From Chromohalobacter marismortui (lineage in GTDB: Bacteria > Pseudomonadota > Gammaproteobacteria > Pseudomonadales > Halomonadaceae), in NCBI RefSeq assembly GCF_004364315.1, contig NZ_SOBR01000006.1, positions 118,562-182,561 on the forward strand: a DNA stretch of 64,000 nt, given 5' to 3'. Numbering within the stretch: position 1 is the stretch's first letter; every line of letters starts with the position of its first letter. Positions 17,955 through 28,187 of the stretch are shown here, one piece after another. Below the pieces are notes generated by a model. That model searched no databases, was not told the origin of the DNA, and saw only the letters and a program-made list of their open reading frames with translations. The position numbers and the translations under genes were made by a program.

Positions 17955-19094
17955 TTAGAAGCTGTAGACGGCACCCACGGCCACGCCGTCATCCGCATCT
18001 TGCTGTTTATCATACCAAGCAGCTTCGACGAAGGTATACATGGCCGGCGAGATGTTGTAAGTGGCGCCCAGCACGATCTCGTTGCGAGAATCGACGTTAT
18101 CGCCAATTTGCGCTTCGTCAGAGAGCGTATCGGCGAGATCGCCGCCACCCACGTCGACGTACTGGTAGGAACCGTAGATGTCACCCATGCCATAGCCGTA
18201 ACGCGCGCCCAGCGCATAACGGTTCTCATCGGGGAGATAGTCGGTATTGCCGGATTCGTAACGCTCGTATTTGGCAGCGAGACGCAGTGCTTCCATGGTG
18301 TACTGGAACGTCACACCAAACTGGTCGCCAGCATCGAAGTCATCACCAGCCTGCGGACCGCCAGAATAGGTGCTACCAGTGATTTCGCCGTCGTAGTTAT
18401 CGAGGTTGTCATAGACACCTGCGACGGAGAAAGAACCAACAGTGTACTTGGCACCACCAAAGAATGCGGCGTTACCAGAACTTGAGACGTTTTCACCTAC
18501 GGGATTACCCTCGTCGTCGAAACCGCCTTCAGCATCACCTTTGTACTGTGCACCCACCGCAAACTGCAGGCCACCGAAGACAGGTGACATGTACTGAATC
18601 TTGTCGCCTTCACGATCGGTGTCAGAATTCTGCGTATTTACACCGTCGTCCCCAGCAATCAGCGAGTTGCTGTCAGTGACGTCGAAGTATTCGTTGTTGG
18701 AGATCGGATCCTGGACCCAGTCGTCGATCAGCGCATCCCAGGAACCCACGCGGGCATCACCGAAGTTGCCCTTCAGGCCCAGATACGCTTGGTCGCCGGA
18801 ACTGAGACCACCCTCAGACTTTTCTTCATCGGCTGTATGTTCGAACTCGGCCTTGAAGTAGCCCATCAGCCCCGGGTTGATGACATGCTGACCCTTGAAG
18901 CCGACCGTCGAGCCGTTGTCGAACAGCTCGTCTTCGGTATCACTACCGGTGTCGATTGATTTGTAGGCAATCTGGATATTGCCGTAGATATCGAGCTGAG
19001 TGCCGTCTTCGTTGTAAACAGTGGCCGCCTGGGCAGCACCTGCTGTAGCACCGATGGCGCCGGCAACGGCAGTCGCTAGGAGTGTCTTTTTCAT
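17955..19094 (-). CDS. Outer-membrane porin (Gram-negative general porin family)
   Basis: The 379-residue precursor starts MKKTLLATAVAGAIGATAGA with a signal peptide cut near AQA-AT, then 16-strand-type beta-barrel repeats and a terminal Phe (AVGAVYSF). It forms a diffusion channel for small solutes. Asp and Glu are very abundant, typical of surface proteins in halophiles. The ATG at 19092-19094 follows AAGGAAC; the longer open frame is not needed. A long upstream region (19095-19520) contains a large inverted repeat and probably the promoter. Terminator at 17888-17912. Confidence 0.88.
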   Translation of the reverse strand: MKKTLLATAVAGAIGATAGAAQAATVYNEDGTQLDIYGNIQIAYKSIDTGSDTEDELFDNGSTVGFKGQHVINPGLMGYFKAEFEHTADEEKSEGGLSSGDQAYLGLKGNFGDARVGSWDALIDDWVQDPISNNEYFDVTDSNSLIAGDDGVNTQNSDTDREGDKIQYMSPVFGGLQFAVGAQYKGDAEGGFDDEGNPVGENVSSSGNAAFFGGAKYTVGSFSVAGVYDNLDNYDGEITGSTYSGGPQAGDDFDAGDQFGVTFQYTMEALRLAAKYERYESGNTDYLPDENRYALGARYGYGMGDIYGSYQYVDVGGGDLADTLSDEAQIGDNVDSRNEIVLGATYNISPAMYTFVEAAWYDKQQDADDGVAVGAVYSF

Positions 19095-19208
19095 CGCGAT
19101 AGGTTCCTTAACTAGCTTACTGTTCGATCGTGTCTGCAAATGCAGTCGGCTTTCGACCCGATTATTTCTCGAGATGCCCTGGGCAATGTCGAGACGAGTT
19201 CATAAAGC

Positions 19209-19269
19209 CTTGTTGTTATCCAATGCTCGCAGGGAAACCTTATACCGGTCTTTTGGATAACGCAACAAG
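19209..19269 (-). repeat. Large inverted repeat in the porin upstream region
   Basis: The arms CTTGTTGTTATCCAA (19209-19223) and TTGGATAACGCAACAAG (19253-19269) pair over 15 bases with a 2-base bulge and a 29-base loop. It lies 115-175 bases before the porin start. It may be an operator, an mRNA-leader structure or an insertion scar. Confidence 0.55.
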
Positions 19270-19520
19270 AAAAAAACACTGTTTTCCTTCCGCGCTTCCT
19301 GACGATCCGGTCAAGGTCACCTCTCCCGCCAGCCGGCCTTGAAAGGCCTGATGCCACTTTACGCCGCCAATATGACATTGGCGTGACGCCTGAGGCACTT
19401 CTCATCTTTACGACTCAGGCGATGGCTGGCAAGGGGCTAGCGTGTCGAGCGGGCGTATTTTGCTACAAAAGTCGTATGCCATTGATCATGACCTTGCGAC
19501 ACACGTGGCGTCACGACACG
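19270..19520. other. Non-coding stretch upstream of the porin
   Basis: I see no supportable gene here. It holds a possible stem GCCTGAG/CTCAGGC near 19390-19420 and an A-tract next to the inverted repeat. It probably contains distal porin regulatory sequence. Confidence 0.4.
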
Positions 19521-19546
19521 AAAAAAGGGGCCGTTGCCCCTTTTTT
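19521..19546 (-). terminator. Rho-independent terminator of the ProQ-domain gene
   Basis: AAAAAAGGGG-CCGTTG-CCCCTTTTTT: a GC stem with flanking A and T tracts, symmetrical and so functional in both directions. It lies 20 bases past the stop of the minus-strand gene. Confidence 0.9.
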
Positions 19547-19566
19547 CCAATACGTGCATTGCAGTG

Positions 19567-20409
19567 TCATCGACCGTGCTTGGCGAGTAACTGACTCAAC
19601 TTGCGTTCCAGCTGCTCGGATTCCTTGCGCTCGTTATGCTGCTTCTGCTGTTTTTTCTGCTTCCTGGTGAGCTCATCGAGCTGTTTGCGGGCGTGGCGCG
19701 CCTCGCTCTCGGTCACGGCGCCCGCCGACTGACCGTCGAGATCCACCCGCATGACGCCCGCACGCACCGCCTTGAGATAGCGCGGCAGATGCACGTAGCA
19801 GGCCAGGGCACGACGCACGAGCTTCTCCGGCCAGGGTTCACGTGCCACCAAGTCGAGATGAATGCCCGTCTTGAGCGGTTGCGTATGGCCCTTGAAGAAG
19901 GTTTCCGGATAGCGCCGGTACCACTGCGCCAGCAGCGCCTGAGGCGACGGCGGCTCATGTTCCGCCCCCAGCGCCAGGTGTGCCTGATGAGCCTCGCCCC
20001 CCGCGTCGCCCGTGGTATTGCTTTGATCGCCCAGCGGGGAGGCAGGGGCGGAAGATGCATGCGCTTCTGCGGCCTCTCCCGCCGACCGACGCGGGCCACG
20101 AAACGCGATGGGGCCCAGCCCTCTGGCTTTCGCGCCGGCGTCGGGCAGCTCCGCCTGGGCGACGGGTGTTGCGGCGGCGTCGGGCTCCAGCTCGGCAAGC
20201 GCCAGGAGGCGCTCACGCAGGGCGCGGTTTTCCGACTCGAGCGCCGCGACCTGTCCACGAGCCGCCTCGAGCTCGGCACGGCAAGCCTCGGCCTGATGTT
20301 CCAATGCCCTGAACAGGGCGTCTGCGTGGTCGGTCAGCAAGGCGTGCACTCCCTGATTGCCTTGAACGAACGCTGGGCCTCGAATCGTCTGCGTAGCGAT
20401 ATATGACAT
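19567..20409 (-). CDS. FinO/ProQ-domain RNA-binding protein with N-terminal coiled coil
   Basis: The 280-residue protein has an N-terminal coiled coil (about 28-75, RAELEAARGQVAALESENRA), an Ala/Gly-rich linker (75-155), a FinO/ProQ domain (about 158-225) with WYRRYPETFFKGHTQPLKTG and YVHLPRYLKAVRAG, and a lysine/glutamine-rich C-terminal tail. FinO-domain proteins bind sRNAs and mRNA 3' ends. E. coli ProQ has the FinO domain at its N-terminus, so the arrangement here is different. The ATG at 20407-20409 was chosen; an in-frame GTG lies two codons upstream. It follows folA on the same strand. Confidence 0.78.
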   Translation of the reverse strand: MSYIATQTIRGPAFVQGNQGVHALLTDHADALFRALEHQAEACRAELEAARGQVAALESENRALRERLLALAELEPDAAATPVAQAELPDAGAKARGLGPIAFRGPRRSAGEAAEAHASSAPASPLGDQSNTTGDAGGEAHQAHLALGAEHEPPSPQALLAQWYRRYPETFFKGHTQPLKTGIHLDLVAREPWPEKLVRRALACYVHLPRYLKAVRAGVMRVDLDGQSAGAVTESEARHARKQLDELTRKQKKQQKQHNERKESEQLERKLSQLLAKHGR

Positions 20410-20481
20410 CGACACGGTAGACAGGCCCGGCCCATGCGGGCTACCGAGTAAGTCTGTGCCAGCTTCGCCGTGCTGGCAACC

Positions 20482-21030
20482 TCACCGACGCGCGTACTGC
20501 ACGAACGCGTAGTCGGGCTTGCCGTCGCCACCCTGTCCCGGCACACGCTGGGTTTCCTGCCACTGCGTGGCATCGAACGCCGGGAACCAGGCATCGCCAT
20601 GCACCGATACATCGACCTCGGTCAGGTAAAGCCGCGTCGCGCACGGCAAGGCTGCCGCGAAGATCTCGCCACCACCGATCACACAGATGTCCTCGACGCC
20701 CTCGATGATAGCCTGGCTATCGGCCACTTCCAGGGCGCTGGCCAGGTCATGACACACCTGAAGCCCGTCGTGGGCCTTGTCATGGAGATAGCCACGATCG
20801 CGCGTGACGACGATGTTCAAGCGCCCAGGAAGCGGCCGGCCAATGGACTCGAAGGTCTTGCGCCCCATGACCAGCGGCTTGCCCATGGTCACGGCCTTGA
20901 AGAACTTGAGGTCCTCCGGCAAGTGCCAGGGGAGCGCGTTGTCGACGCCGATGACCCGGTCGCGCGACATCGCCGCCACCAGGGCGATGGGCACCACGGT
21001 ATCGACACGGGTGTGCGTCGGCTCGCTCAT
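20482..21030 (-). CDS. folA: Dihydrofolate reductase
   Basis: The 182-residue enzyme reduces dihydrofolate with NADPH. Recognisable blocks are [40 protein letters not shown] and [13 protein letters not shown], with the Trp-Asp/Glu type active-site segment WHLPEDLK. It overlaps the thyA stop by four bases (ATGA), a coupling that makes sense because ThyA produces the dihydrofolate that FolA recycles. About 12 N-terminal residues precede the usual family start. Confidence 0.95.
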   Translation of the reverse strand: MSEPTHTRVDTVVPIALVAAMSRDRVIGVDNALPWHLPEDLKFFKAVTMGKPLVMGRKTFESIGRPLPGRLNIVVTRDRGYLHDKAHDGLQVCHDLASALEVADSQAIIEGVEDICVIGGGEIFAAALPCATRLYLTEVDVSVHGDAWFPAFDATQWQETQRVPGQGGDGKPDYAFVQYARR

Positions 21031-21821
21031 ACGGCCACCTCTGCCTTGATGTGTGGATGCGGATCGTAGTCTTCGATGGCGATGTCATCGAAGGTGAAGG
21101 CGAAGACATCGTCCACCTCGGGATTGAGTACCAATCGTGGGCGCGCACGCGGCGTACGACTCAACTGCAGGCGCGCCTGATCGAGGTGATTGAGATAAAG
21201 ATGCGCATCGCCCAGGGTATGAATGAACTCGCCCGGTGCCAGGTCGCACGCTTGCGCGATCATGTGCGTGAGCAGCGCATAGCTGGCGATGTTGAACGGC
21301 ACCCCGAGGAAGATATCGGCGCTGCGCTGATACAGCTGGCAGGACAACCGTCCCTCGGCGACATAGAACTGGAACAGGGCATGGCACGGCGGCAATGCCA
21401 TCTCGTCGACCAGTGCCGGGTTCCAGGCGGAGACGATCAGCCGGCGGGAATCGGGATTGCGCTTGATCTGCTCGACGACATTGGCGATCTGATCGACATG
21501 CCCGCCGTCCGGGCGCGGCCAACTGCGCCACTGATAGCCGTACACCGGCCCCAGCTCGCCCTCTTCGTCGGCCCAGGCGTCCCAAATGCGAACGCGATGT
21601 TCCTTGAGATAGGCAATATTGGTATCACCGCGCAGGAACCACAGCAGCTCATGAATGATCGAGCGCAGGTGGAGCTTCTTGGTGGTCACCAATGGAAAGC
21701 CATCGGCCAGGTCGAAGCGCATTTGATGGCCGAAGACGCTGCGCGTCCCGGTCCCCGTGCGGTCGCTTTTTTCCACGCCATTGTCGAGCACATGGCGCAT
21801 CAGATCGAGATAAGGCTGCAT
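21027..21821 (-). CDS. thyA: Thymidylate synthase
   Basis: The enzyme methylates dUMP to dTMP using methylene-tetrahydrofolate. At 264 residues it is the same length as E. coli ThyA. The catalytic cysteine lies in [13 protein letters not shown], and the C-terminus ends [12 protein letters not shown]. The start [15 protein letters not shown] (ATG 21819-21821) matches the family; the upstream open frame is spurious. It lies in the order lgt-thyA-folA on the minus strand. Confidence 0.96.
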   Translation of the reverse strand: MQPYLDLMRHVLDNGVEKSDRTGTGTRSVFGHQMRFDLADGFPLVTTKKLHLRSIIHELLWFLRGDTNIAYLKEHRVRIWDAWADEEGELGPVYGYQWRSWPRPDGGHVDQIANVVEQIKRNPDSRRLIVSAWNPALVDEMALPPCHALFQFYVAEGRLSCQLYQRSADIFLGVPFNIASYALLTHMIAQACDLAPGEFIHTLGDAHLYLNHLDQARLQLSRTPRARPRLVLNPEVDDVFAFTFDDIAIEDYDPHPHIKAEVAV

Positions 21822-21882
21822 GTCATCCGAACATTGAACGATGAAGGCGCAGCAACGCCGCGCCGGGATTGGATACCTGCGC

Positions 21883-22689
21883 TCACGCCGTCGGCGACGT
21901 TGCACGCGCATCGTCGATTGGCTGGCGACGCGACCAGACAAGCAAGGCGATGCCGGCCAACGCCATGGGGACCGTCAGCAATTGGCCCATGGTCAGCCAG
22001 TCGAAGGCGATGAAACCCAACTGCGGGTCGGGCCGGCGCACGAACTCCACCGAGAAGCGAAACACCGCGTAAAGCAACAGGAACAGGCCGGATATCATAC
22101 CACGCCGACGCGGCCGGCTAGAGACCCACCACAGCACCACGAACATCACGACGCCTTCCAGCACGAACTCATAAAGCGGTGAGGGATGACGCCCCTCGGG
22201 CCCCAGTCCGGGATACACCAGCGCCCAGGGAACGTCGGTCACGCGCCCGGGCAGCTCGTGATTGATGAAGTTGCCGATACGGCCGGCGCCGAGACCGATC
22301 GGTACCATCGGCGCCACGAAATCGGTCAGTTGGAAGAACGCCAAGCGATGCTTGCGCGCGAACAACCAGGCGGCGATCAGAACGCCGATCAAGCCGCCGT
22401 GAAAGCTCATGCCGCCGTCCCATACCTGGAAAATCCATAGCGGATCGGCCATCAGGCGCTCGAAGCCGTAGAAGATCGCATACCCCACGCGCCCACCGAG
22501 GACGACCCCCAGCGCCCCATAGAACAGCAAATCCCCTATATCATCGGCCTTGAGACCGATACGCGCGGCGCGCTTGCGCCCCAGCCACCATACCGCCAAG
22601 AAGCCAATCACATACATCAGCCCGTACCAATGCACCTTGAGGGGACCCAAGGAAATGGCGATGGGATCGATATCGGGATAACTGAGCAT
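21883..22689 (-). CDS. lgt: Prolipoprotein diacylglyceryl transferase
   Basis: The 268-residue inner-membrane enzyme adds diacylglycerol from phosphatidylglycerol to the lipobox cysteine of lipoproteins. It has seven hydrophobic segments and the Lgt signature [14 protein letters not shown]. The ATG at 22687-22689 ([15 protein letters not shown]) has AAGGAGAG six bases upstream. It precedes thyA, as in E. coli. Confidence 0.95.
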   Translation of the reverse strand: MLSYPDIDPIAISLGPLKVHWYGLMYVIGFLAVWWLGRKRAARIGLKADDIGDLLFYGALGVVLGGRVGYAIFYGFERLMADPLWIFQVWDGGMSFHGGLIGVLIAAWLFARKHRLAFFQLTDFVAPMVPIGLGAGRIGNFINHELPGRVTDVPWALVYPGLGPEGRHPSPLYEFVLEGVVMFVVLWWVSSRPRRRGMISGLFLLLYAVFRFSVEFVRRPDPQLGFIAFDWLTMGQLLTVPMALAGIALLVWSRRQPIDDARATSPTA

Positions 22690-22774
22690 GCGCTCTCCTT
22701 GCATACGTTCGGGTCGGCGTGGGCTCGACACCTTACGACAGCGGCCGCCGAGCGGCAACGATGCTCGGTCTCGG

Positions 22775-24829
22775 CTACTGTTTGGGCCTTACGCCTGCGC
22801 CTATCCAGCGATGCACCACGGCGACCAGATCGCTTGGCCGGTAAGGCTTGGCCAGGTAGTCATCCATGCCCGCCTGCAGAAAGGCTTCTTGATCGGCGTC
22901 GGTCACATTGGCGGTCAATGCCACCAGCACGCTGGTATGCCGTCTCGCCAGCCGACGCTCCAAGCGCCGCCAACGACGACTGGTTTCCAGGCCGTCGAGG
23001 CTGGGCATATAAATGTCCATGAATACCAACGCGAATGCTCGGTGCTCGGCCAGCGCCAGCGCCTCTTCGCCATTCGTCGCAGTCTCGACATGATACCCCT
23101 GGCGTTCGAGCACGCCACAGGCCAACAACGTATTGACGGGACCGTCGTCGACGACGAGTACCCAGGGGCTGGCATCGCCTTGGTGTGCATCGGACGCCGG
23201 CTTTCCCTCCGACAAGGTGTCGAGCAACAGCATGACGTCTTCCAGGCGTTGACGCAGCGCTTCCCATTGCGGTGGAGGATGAGGCGTACCGGCGTCGGAG
23301 GGCATGCGCAACCGTTGCACGCAGGCGTCGAGTTCCTGGCGCAGATGCGCCAGATATCCCGTCTTGAGACGCGCATCCTCACGCGCCTGATCACGCGCAA
23401 GGCGCTCACGATGCAAGGTTTCGCTCACTTGGGTCTGATCGATCAACGCCCAGACGGAATATTCGCCCTGCACGGCCAGACACTCAAGGCGATATTCGCG
23501 CGCCCCCCCTGCAGCGTCGGTGAGCCGCACCCGCCGTCGTTCATCATCGATGAGCCGGGGGTTCAGCCACTCAGCCAGCAGCACATCGCGTCGCGCTTCG
23601 GGACGCTCACCGAGCAACCGCGCCAAGATGGCATTCAGGGTGACGATGGCATCGCCGTGGGTCAGCAAGGCGGGTAACTGCAGCATGTTGAGCCATGCCG
23701 GCAGGTCCCACGCCTGATTCGGTGCGCGGCCACCCAATGGCGGCTCGAGACGCGTCAACAGCGCATTCAAGGTGGCCGGCGAGACATCACTGACGTCCGG
23801 CACATCGTCCTGCGTTCGAGGAAGCCAGCCGGCGAGCCTGCCCAGCGCCGCCTGCCAGGCATCCTGCTCACGCTGCAGCCGCCAGTAAAGAACGGTGACG
23901 AAGCCTGCGAAGATCAGCACATTCCCCAGAATCAAACCGATGCTCAGCCAGGGCAACGCTGTCTGCCAGGCACTGTCGTCGGGCAGGCTCAGGCGACTCA
24001 CCAGCCGCCAACCGGTCCCCGGGAGCGTGTCCCAGATCAATGCGCGGCGCCCTTCCTCCAGCCATTGCATGCCATAGCGCCCCGCCGCGTCCGGCAGCAC
24101 GCGGGGCGCATCGTCACGCATCAAGGCATGCCCGGCGTCATCGACCAGCCAGTGCTCTCCGGTGTTGCCCGTTTCATCATGCAGCAACCGCTTGAGTCGT
24201 GGCTGGGATATCGCCATCCCTACCCGCGCGAGATAACGCTCGTTCCACACGACATCATGGGTGGCGACCAGCCGTTCCGGTGGCGTTTGCGCGCCGCTCC
24301 ACCACGTCACCTTCTCCGCATCGGTGGACGTGCGCGCACGTTGATAAGGCGGGAGGTCGCTGTCGATATCGTCCTGCCCTTCAGGAACGCTGAAAGCACG
24401 CATGCCCACCGGCAGGATGAAGAGCCGGGTGACCAGGGCATCCATGCCATAGTAGTCGTCCAGCAGTCGCGTCAGGAGTCGCTGGGTATCGTCGTGCGAC
24501 AGCACGGCCGGCAGCCCCGGGGACGCCTCCGACAAGGTCGAGGCATTCTCGGCCATCGATTGAAGAATGCGGCGCGAGCCACGCGCCAGCATCAAGAGAT
24601 GCTGTTGCTGGGAGGTCAGACGCGCATCCAATTGACGTGCATAGACACTGTGCGACGCCTGCAAGCGAGCCAGCGCGTTTTCCGATTCGCGACGGTCGCT
24701 GGCTTGCCAAATCAAGGCCCCTGCGCCGAGGCACACCAACGTAAAACCCACCTCGGCCAGCAACAACGGCCACAATAATGCCTTCCAGCGCGAACGCTGG
24801 CGGCTCGATGAAGTCGCGGCTTTGTGCAT
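22775..24829 (-). CDS. Hybrid-kinase-like sensor with response-regulator domain but no kinase core
   Basis: The 684-residue protein has two membrane helices (about 20-42 and 302-324) enclosing a dCache-like periplasmic domain, a PAS-like segment (about 370-460), a helical stretch [16 protein letters not shown], and a C-terminal receiver domain (about 550-675) with Asp605 as phospho-acceptor ([12 protein letters not shown]), ALTANV and YLAKPY. At the phospho-acceptor site the kinase consensus SHELRTPL is replaced: Gln498 stands where the histidine should be. No HATPase N, G1 or G2 box follows; the receiver comes about 55 residues later. It should therefore not autophosphorylate and could be a sensor-coupled receiver fed by another kinase. 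It is upstream of lgt on the same strand. Confidence 0.8.
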   Translation of the reverse strand: MHKAATSSSRQRSRWKALLWPLLLAEVGFTLVCLGAGALIWQASDRRESENALARLQASHSVYARQLDARLTSQQQHLLMLARGSRRILQSMAENASTLSEASPGLPAVLSHDDTQRLLTRLLDDYYGMDALVTRLFILPVGMRAFSVPEGQDDIDSDLPPYQRARTSTDAEKVTWWSGAQTPPERLVATHDVVWNERYLARVGMAISQPRLKRLLHDETGNTGEHWLVDDAGHALMRDDAPRVLPDAAGRYGMQWLEEGRRALIWDTLPGTGWRLVSRLSLPDDSAWQTALPWLSIGLILGNVLIFAGFVTVLYWRLQREQDAWQAALGRLAGWLPRTQDDVPDVSDVSPATLNALLTRLEPPLGGRAPNQAWDLPAWLNMLQLPALLTHGDAIVTLNAILARLLGERPEARRDVLLAEWLNPRLIDDERRRVRLTDAAGGAREYRLECLAVQGEYSVWALIDQTQVSETLHRERLARDQAREDARLKTGYLAHLRQELDACVQRLRMPSDAGTPHPPPQWEALRQRLEDVMLLLDTLSEGKPASDAHQGDASPWVLVVDDGPVNTLLACGVLERQGYHVETATNGEEALALAEHRAFALVFMDIYMPSLDGLETSRRWRRLERRLARRHTSVLVALTANVTDADQEAFLQAGMDDYLAKPYRPSDLVAVVHRWIGAGVRPKQ

Positions 24830-24980
24830 TCCCTACCCTGCTCGTGACAATCCAGCGAGTGTACGCGCTCGCTTACCGGCTGTCATGACAGGTGCGGGAC
24901 CGGGTGCGAGACGTTAGGCTGGCGTAATATGCCTGCGCGGTGGCAGGTCAACGCTGACTATTCGATGAGAGACACATGGC

Positions 24981-25766
24981 ATGTGCTTGATCGTCTTCGA
25001 CTGGCGCCCGGGCAGCGACATCCCCCTGCGCCTGGCTGCAAACCGTGATGAGATTCACGCCCGCCCGACACAAGCGCTGGCCCCTTGGCCGGACGCCCCC
25101 AGCATTGTCGGCGGTCGTGATCTGCGTGCCGGTGGCACATGGTTGGCGGCCTCGCAAACGGGCCGCCTCGCAGCAGTGACCAACGTCCGCGATGCACACG
25201 CCGCCGCACCGCCCTCACCGCCCAGCCGCGGTGCGCTGCCCTACCAGGTGCTGGCACACGCCGCCCCCCTCGACTGGCTCGAGGCCCTCGCGACGCATGA
25301 GGCACGCCGCTATGCCGGGTTCAATCTGCTCTATTGCGACGGTTCCATGCTGATGCATGTTCACCACGGCCCGACAGGGACAACACTCACTCAGGTTTCC
25401 CCCGGCGTGCATGGCCTTTCCAACGCCACCCTGGACACATCCTGGCCGAAGGTGGTCCGCGCCCGTGACGGCTTCGAGCGCGCACTGACGCAAACCCCAT
25501 GGCAGAGAACTGCCCTGGCGCTGATGAACGATACCCAGTCGGCGCCGACATCAGAGCTTCCGGATACGGGCGTGGGCCTGGAAATGGAACGCTTTCTGGC
25601 GCCGATCTTCATTCGTGGAGAGCGCTACGGCACGCGCGCCACGACGCTCGTGGAATGGCGGCCCACCCGCATCGAATTGCAGGAATCGCGCTTCGGCCCG
25701 AACGGCGTCGGGCATGGGAGCCGCCGGCATTCACTCAGCCTGACGGAAAGCAGCAGTCTTCCTTGA
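24981..25766 (+). CDS. NRDE (TANGO2-like) family protein
   Basis: The 261-residue protein begins MCLIVFDWRP, so Cys2 could become the N-terminal nucleophile-like residue typical of the family, and it has LRLAANRDEIHARPT, the NRDE signature. Other family blocks are GGRDLRAGGTWLAAS and FNLLYCDG. The biochemical activity of bacterial members is unsettled; the human homologue TANGO2 is linked to lipid or haem handling. The gene is single, with a divergent promoter region shared with the upstream sensor gene, and converges on ptsP. Confidence 0.85.
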   Translation: MCLIVFDWRPGSDIPLRLAANRDEIHARPTQALAPWPDAPSIVGGRDLRAGGTWLAASQTGRLAAVTNVRDAHAAAPPSPPSRGALPYQVLAHAAPLDWLEALATHEARRYAGFNLLYCDGSMLMHVHHGPTGTTLTQVSPGVHGLSNATLDTSWPKVVRARDGFERALTQTPWQRTALALMNDTQSAPTSELPDTGVGLEMERFLAPIFIRGERYGTRATTLVEWRPTRIELQESRFGPNGVGHGSRRHSLSLTESSSLP

Positions 25767-25805
25767 CGCGCCCTGCCTGCCATGTGCAGCGCACTCCGAC
25801 AGGGA

Positions 25806-28073
25806 TCAATCGTCGGGGGGCAGCAAATGGGCCAGCTTCCACTCGCCCATGCGCCGGCGCAAGTGCGCCCGCACCGCCGCCGTGGTAGGCAGCGCCAAGG
25901 TTTCGTCGAGCAGCGTTCGCGCGTCGGCAAGAGACACACGCCGGATCGCCGCACGCACGCGGGACAGGCTGGGCGCATTCATGGATAACGCCTCGAAGCC
26001 CATGCCCAGCAGCAGCAGGGCGCCGGCGGGGTCGCCGGCCAGCTCGCCGCATACCGACGCCGGGACCTGCAAGCGTCGCGACTCGCTGGCGAGATGTGAC
26101 AAGGCCCCCAGCACGGCAGGGTGACAGGCATCGTAGAGGCTCGCCACGCGCGGATTGTTGCGATCCACGGCCAGCAGATACTGGGTGAGGTCGTTGCTAC
26201 CCACCGAGAAGAAATCGACGCGAGCGGCCAACGCATCGAGCTGATAAAGCGTTGCCGGCACCTCGATCATCACCCCGACCCGAGGGCGCGCCAGCTTGAC
26301 GCCTTCCTCGGCCAGCTCCCGCTGGGCCCGGTCGATGAGCTTGAGCGCGGTATCGACTTCTTCGATGCTCGAAATCATCGGCAACAGGATGCAAAGATTA
26401 TCGAGTCCCACCGAGGCACGCAGCATGGCGCGCAACTGGACCATGAGCACTTCCGGATGATCGAGCGTCACGCGGATCCCGCGCCATCCTAGAAAGGGGT
26501 TGGCCTCGTCGATGGGAAAGTACGGCAGATCCTTGTCACCGCCGATGTCCAGCGTGCGCATCACCACCGGGAGCGGGGCGAAACTGTCGAGTTGATCGTG
26601 GTAAAGCCGTGTTTGCTCCTGTTCGCTGGGAAAGCGCTCGTTCATCATGAACGGCACTTCGGTGCGGTAAAGGCCGACACCACTGACCCGCGACTTGAGC
26701 GACGCCACCGCTTCCACGGCCAGCCCGGTGTTGACCATCAAGGGCATGTGGTAACCGTCGGAGGTTTCGCTGGGGCGGTCCTGTTCATGCTCGAGCACCT
26801 CGCTGAGCGCGCGCTCCTCGGCGATCAAGGTCTCGTAATGGTGCTTGCGTTCGGTGTCAGGGCGCACGAACAGCCGACCTCGATGGCCATCGAGAATCGC
26901 CTGAGCACCGTTGAGTCTCGGCAAGGGTAAATCGACCATGCCCAGCACGGTGGGAATCCCCATCGCGCGCGCCAGAATGGCCACATGCGAGGTACTCGAA
27001 CCGCGAATCGACACCAGGCCCACCAGCTTGTCACGTGGCACCTCGCCCAGTGACGCGGCACTCAACTCATCACCGATGAGGATGGTCTGCTCGGGGAACG
27101 TCTCCGGTGTGCGCGGGCTGTCTTCCTGCAAATGGGAGAGCACGCGCCGCCCCAGATCGCGAATATCCGCAGCGCGCTCGCGCAAGTAGTTATCATCGAC
27201 GCGCTCGAGATACTGGACATGACGCTTGACCACATCGGCCAGCGCGCCGGGCGCCCACTGCCCTTCGCGGATGCGTTTCTCGACCTCCTGGCCCAACGCT
27301 TCGTCGCCCAACATTTGCTGGTAGACATCGAACAGCGCCACTTCCTGCGCCGAGATACGCTTGACCAGGCGTGCCGCCGCGACACCGATTTCCTTGCGCA
27401 CGTTGGCGATTGCTTCATGCAGACGCGCGATTTCGGCCTCGATATCGGTGGGAATCAAATCGGGGACGCTAGTGAGATCCGCCGGTGGTGTCAGCACCAC
27501 CAACTCCCCCATGGTCATACCCGGTGACGCCGCGATGCCCGAGAAAACCGCCTGTCCATCGGCCTCCGTCGGGCGCGTCAGTGTGCCCGTGGCCATGGCA
27601 TGCGCCAGGACGCCGGCCAACTGCGCCGCCATGGTAATCAGAAACGCCTCATCCCCTTCATCGAAACGCCGCATGGCCTGCTGCTGCACGACCAGCACCC
27701 CGAGCATGCGACGCTGATGAATGATGGGTACGCCGAGGAAGCTCGAGAAACGCTCTTCGCCGGTCTCGGCGAAGTAGCGAAAATACGGATGCGAGGGCGC
27801 ATCTTCGAGGTTGAGCGGCTCTTCCCGCTCTCCCACCAGTCCCACCAGCCCCTCGCCCAGCGGCATGCTGACCTGCCCTACTGCCGCCGTGCGCAGGCCC
27901 AGGGTATCCATGAGCACCAGACGCTCGCGCTCGACATCGAACAGATAGATGGAGCACACGTCGGTGCGCATGGCCTTGCGAATGCGACGCACCATGGTCG
28001 CCAGCGCGGCTTCGAGACTGCGTGCGCCGTTGACTTCCTGGATGATGCGTCGGAGAACGTCGAGCATGGGCAT
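25806..28073 (-). CDS. ptsP: Phosphoenolpyruvate-protein phosphotransferase EI-Ntr
   Basis: The 755-residue enzyme starts the nitrogen-related PTS, passing phosphate from PEP to NPr. It has an N-terminal GAF domain (about 18-165), which senses glutamine or 2-oxoglutarate in E. coli, then the EI fold with the phosphohistidine in GSSTSHVAILARAMGIP (His363) and the PEP-binding TIM barrel with GDKDLPYFP, FLGWRGIRVTLD and SVGSNDLTQYLLAVDRN. It lies downstream of rppH on the same strand, as in E. coli. An intercistronic hairpin at 28126-28149 separates them. MPM at 28073 was chosen over the ATG two codons in. Confidence 0.95.
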   Translation of the reverse strand: MPMLDVLRRIIQEVNGARSLEAALATMVRRIRKAMRTDVCSIYLFDVERERLVLMDTLGLRTAAVGQVSMPLGEGLVGLVGEREEPLNLEDAPSHPYFRYFAETGEERFSSFLGVPIIHQRRMLGVLVVQQQAMRRFDEGDEAFLITMAAQLAGVLAHAMATGTLTRPTEADGQAVFSGIAASPGMTMGELVVLTPPADLTSVPDLIPTDIEAEIARLHEAIANVRKEIGVAAARLVKRISAQEVALFDVYQQMLGDEALGQEVEKRIREGQWAPGALADVVKRHVQYLERVDDNYLRERAADIRDLGRRVLSHLQEDSPRTPETFPEQTILIGDELSAASLGEVPRDKLVGLVSIRGSSTSHVAILARAMGIPTVLGMVDLPLPRLNGAQAILDGHRGRLFVRPDTERKHHYETLIAEERALSEVLEHEQDRPSETSDGYHMPLMVNTGLAVEAVASLKSRVSGVGLYRTEVPFMMNERFPSEQEQTRLYHDQLDSFAPLPVVMRTLDIGGDKDLPYFPIDEANPFLGWRGIRVTLDHPEVLMVQLRAMLRASVGLDNLCILLPMISSIEEVDTALKLIDRAQRELAEEGVKLARPRVGVMIEVPATLYQLDALAARVDFFSVGSNDLTQYLLAVDRNNPRVASLYDACHPAVLGALSHLASESRRLQVPASVCGELAGDPAGALLLLGMGFEALSMNAPSLSRVRAAIRRVSLADARTLLDETLALPTTAAVRAHLRRRMGEWKLAHLLPPDD

Positions 28074-28125
28074 TTCTTCTTGTTGTCGTCACGACTCGCG
28101 TGCGACGGTTTATCTCAAAGCGAAC

Positions 28126-28149
28126 GCAGGGGACAGATGCATCCCCTGC
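28126..28149 (-). other. Intercistronic hairpin between rppH and ptsP
   Basis: Perfect 8-base arms GCAGGGGA and TCCCCTGC around an 8-base loop, with no T-tract on either side. It is more likely an mRNA-processing or stability element than a full terminator. Confidence 0.45.
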
Positions 28150-28187
28150 CCATATCGGCCCTCAGGCCACGATACGCAAAGCGGCCC

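Noticed and set aside
19383..19670. Plus ORF of 95 codons upstream of the ProQ terminator
   Set aside because: It runs through a terminator hairpin and into the antisense of the ProQ gene; no ribosome site or motif.
22688..23677. Long plus-strand frame opposite the kinase-like gene
   Set aside because: Antisense to a well-supported sensor gene, low-quality residues, no motif.
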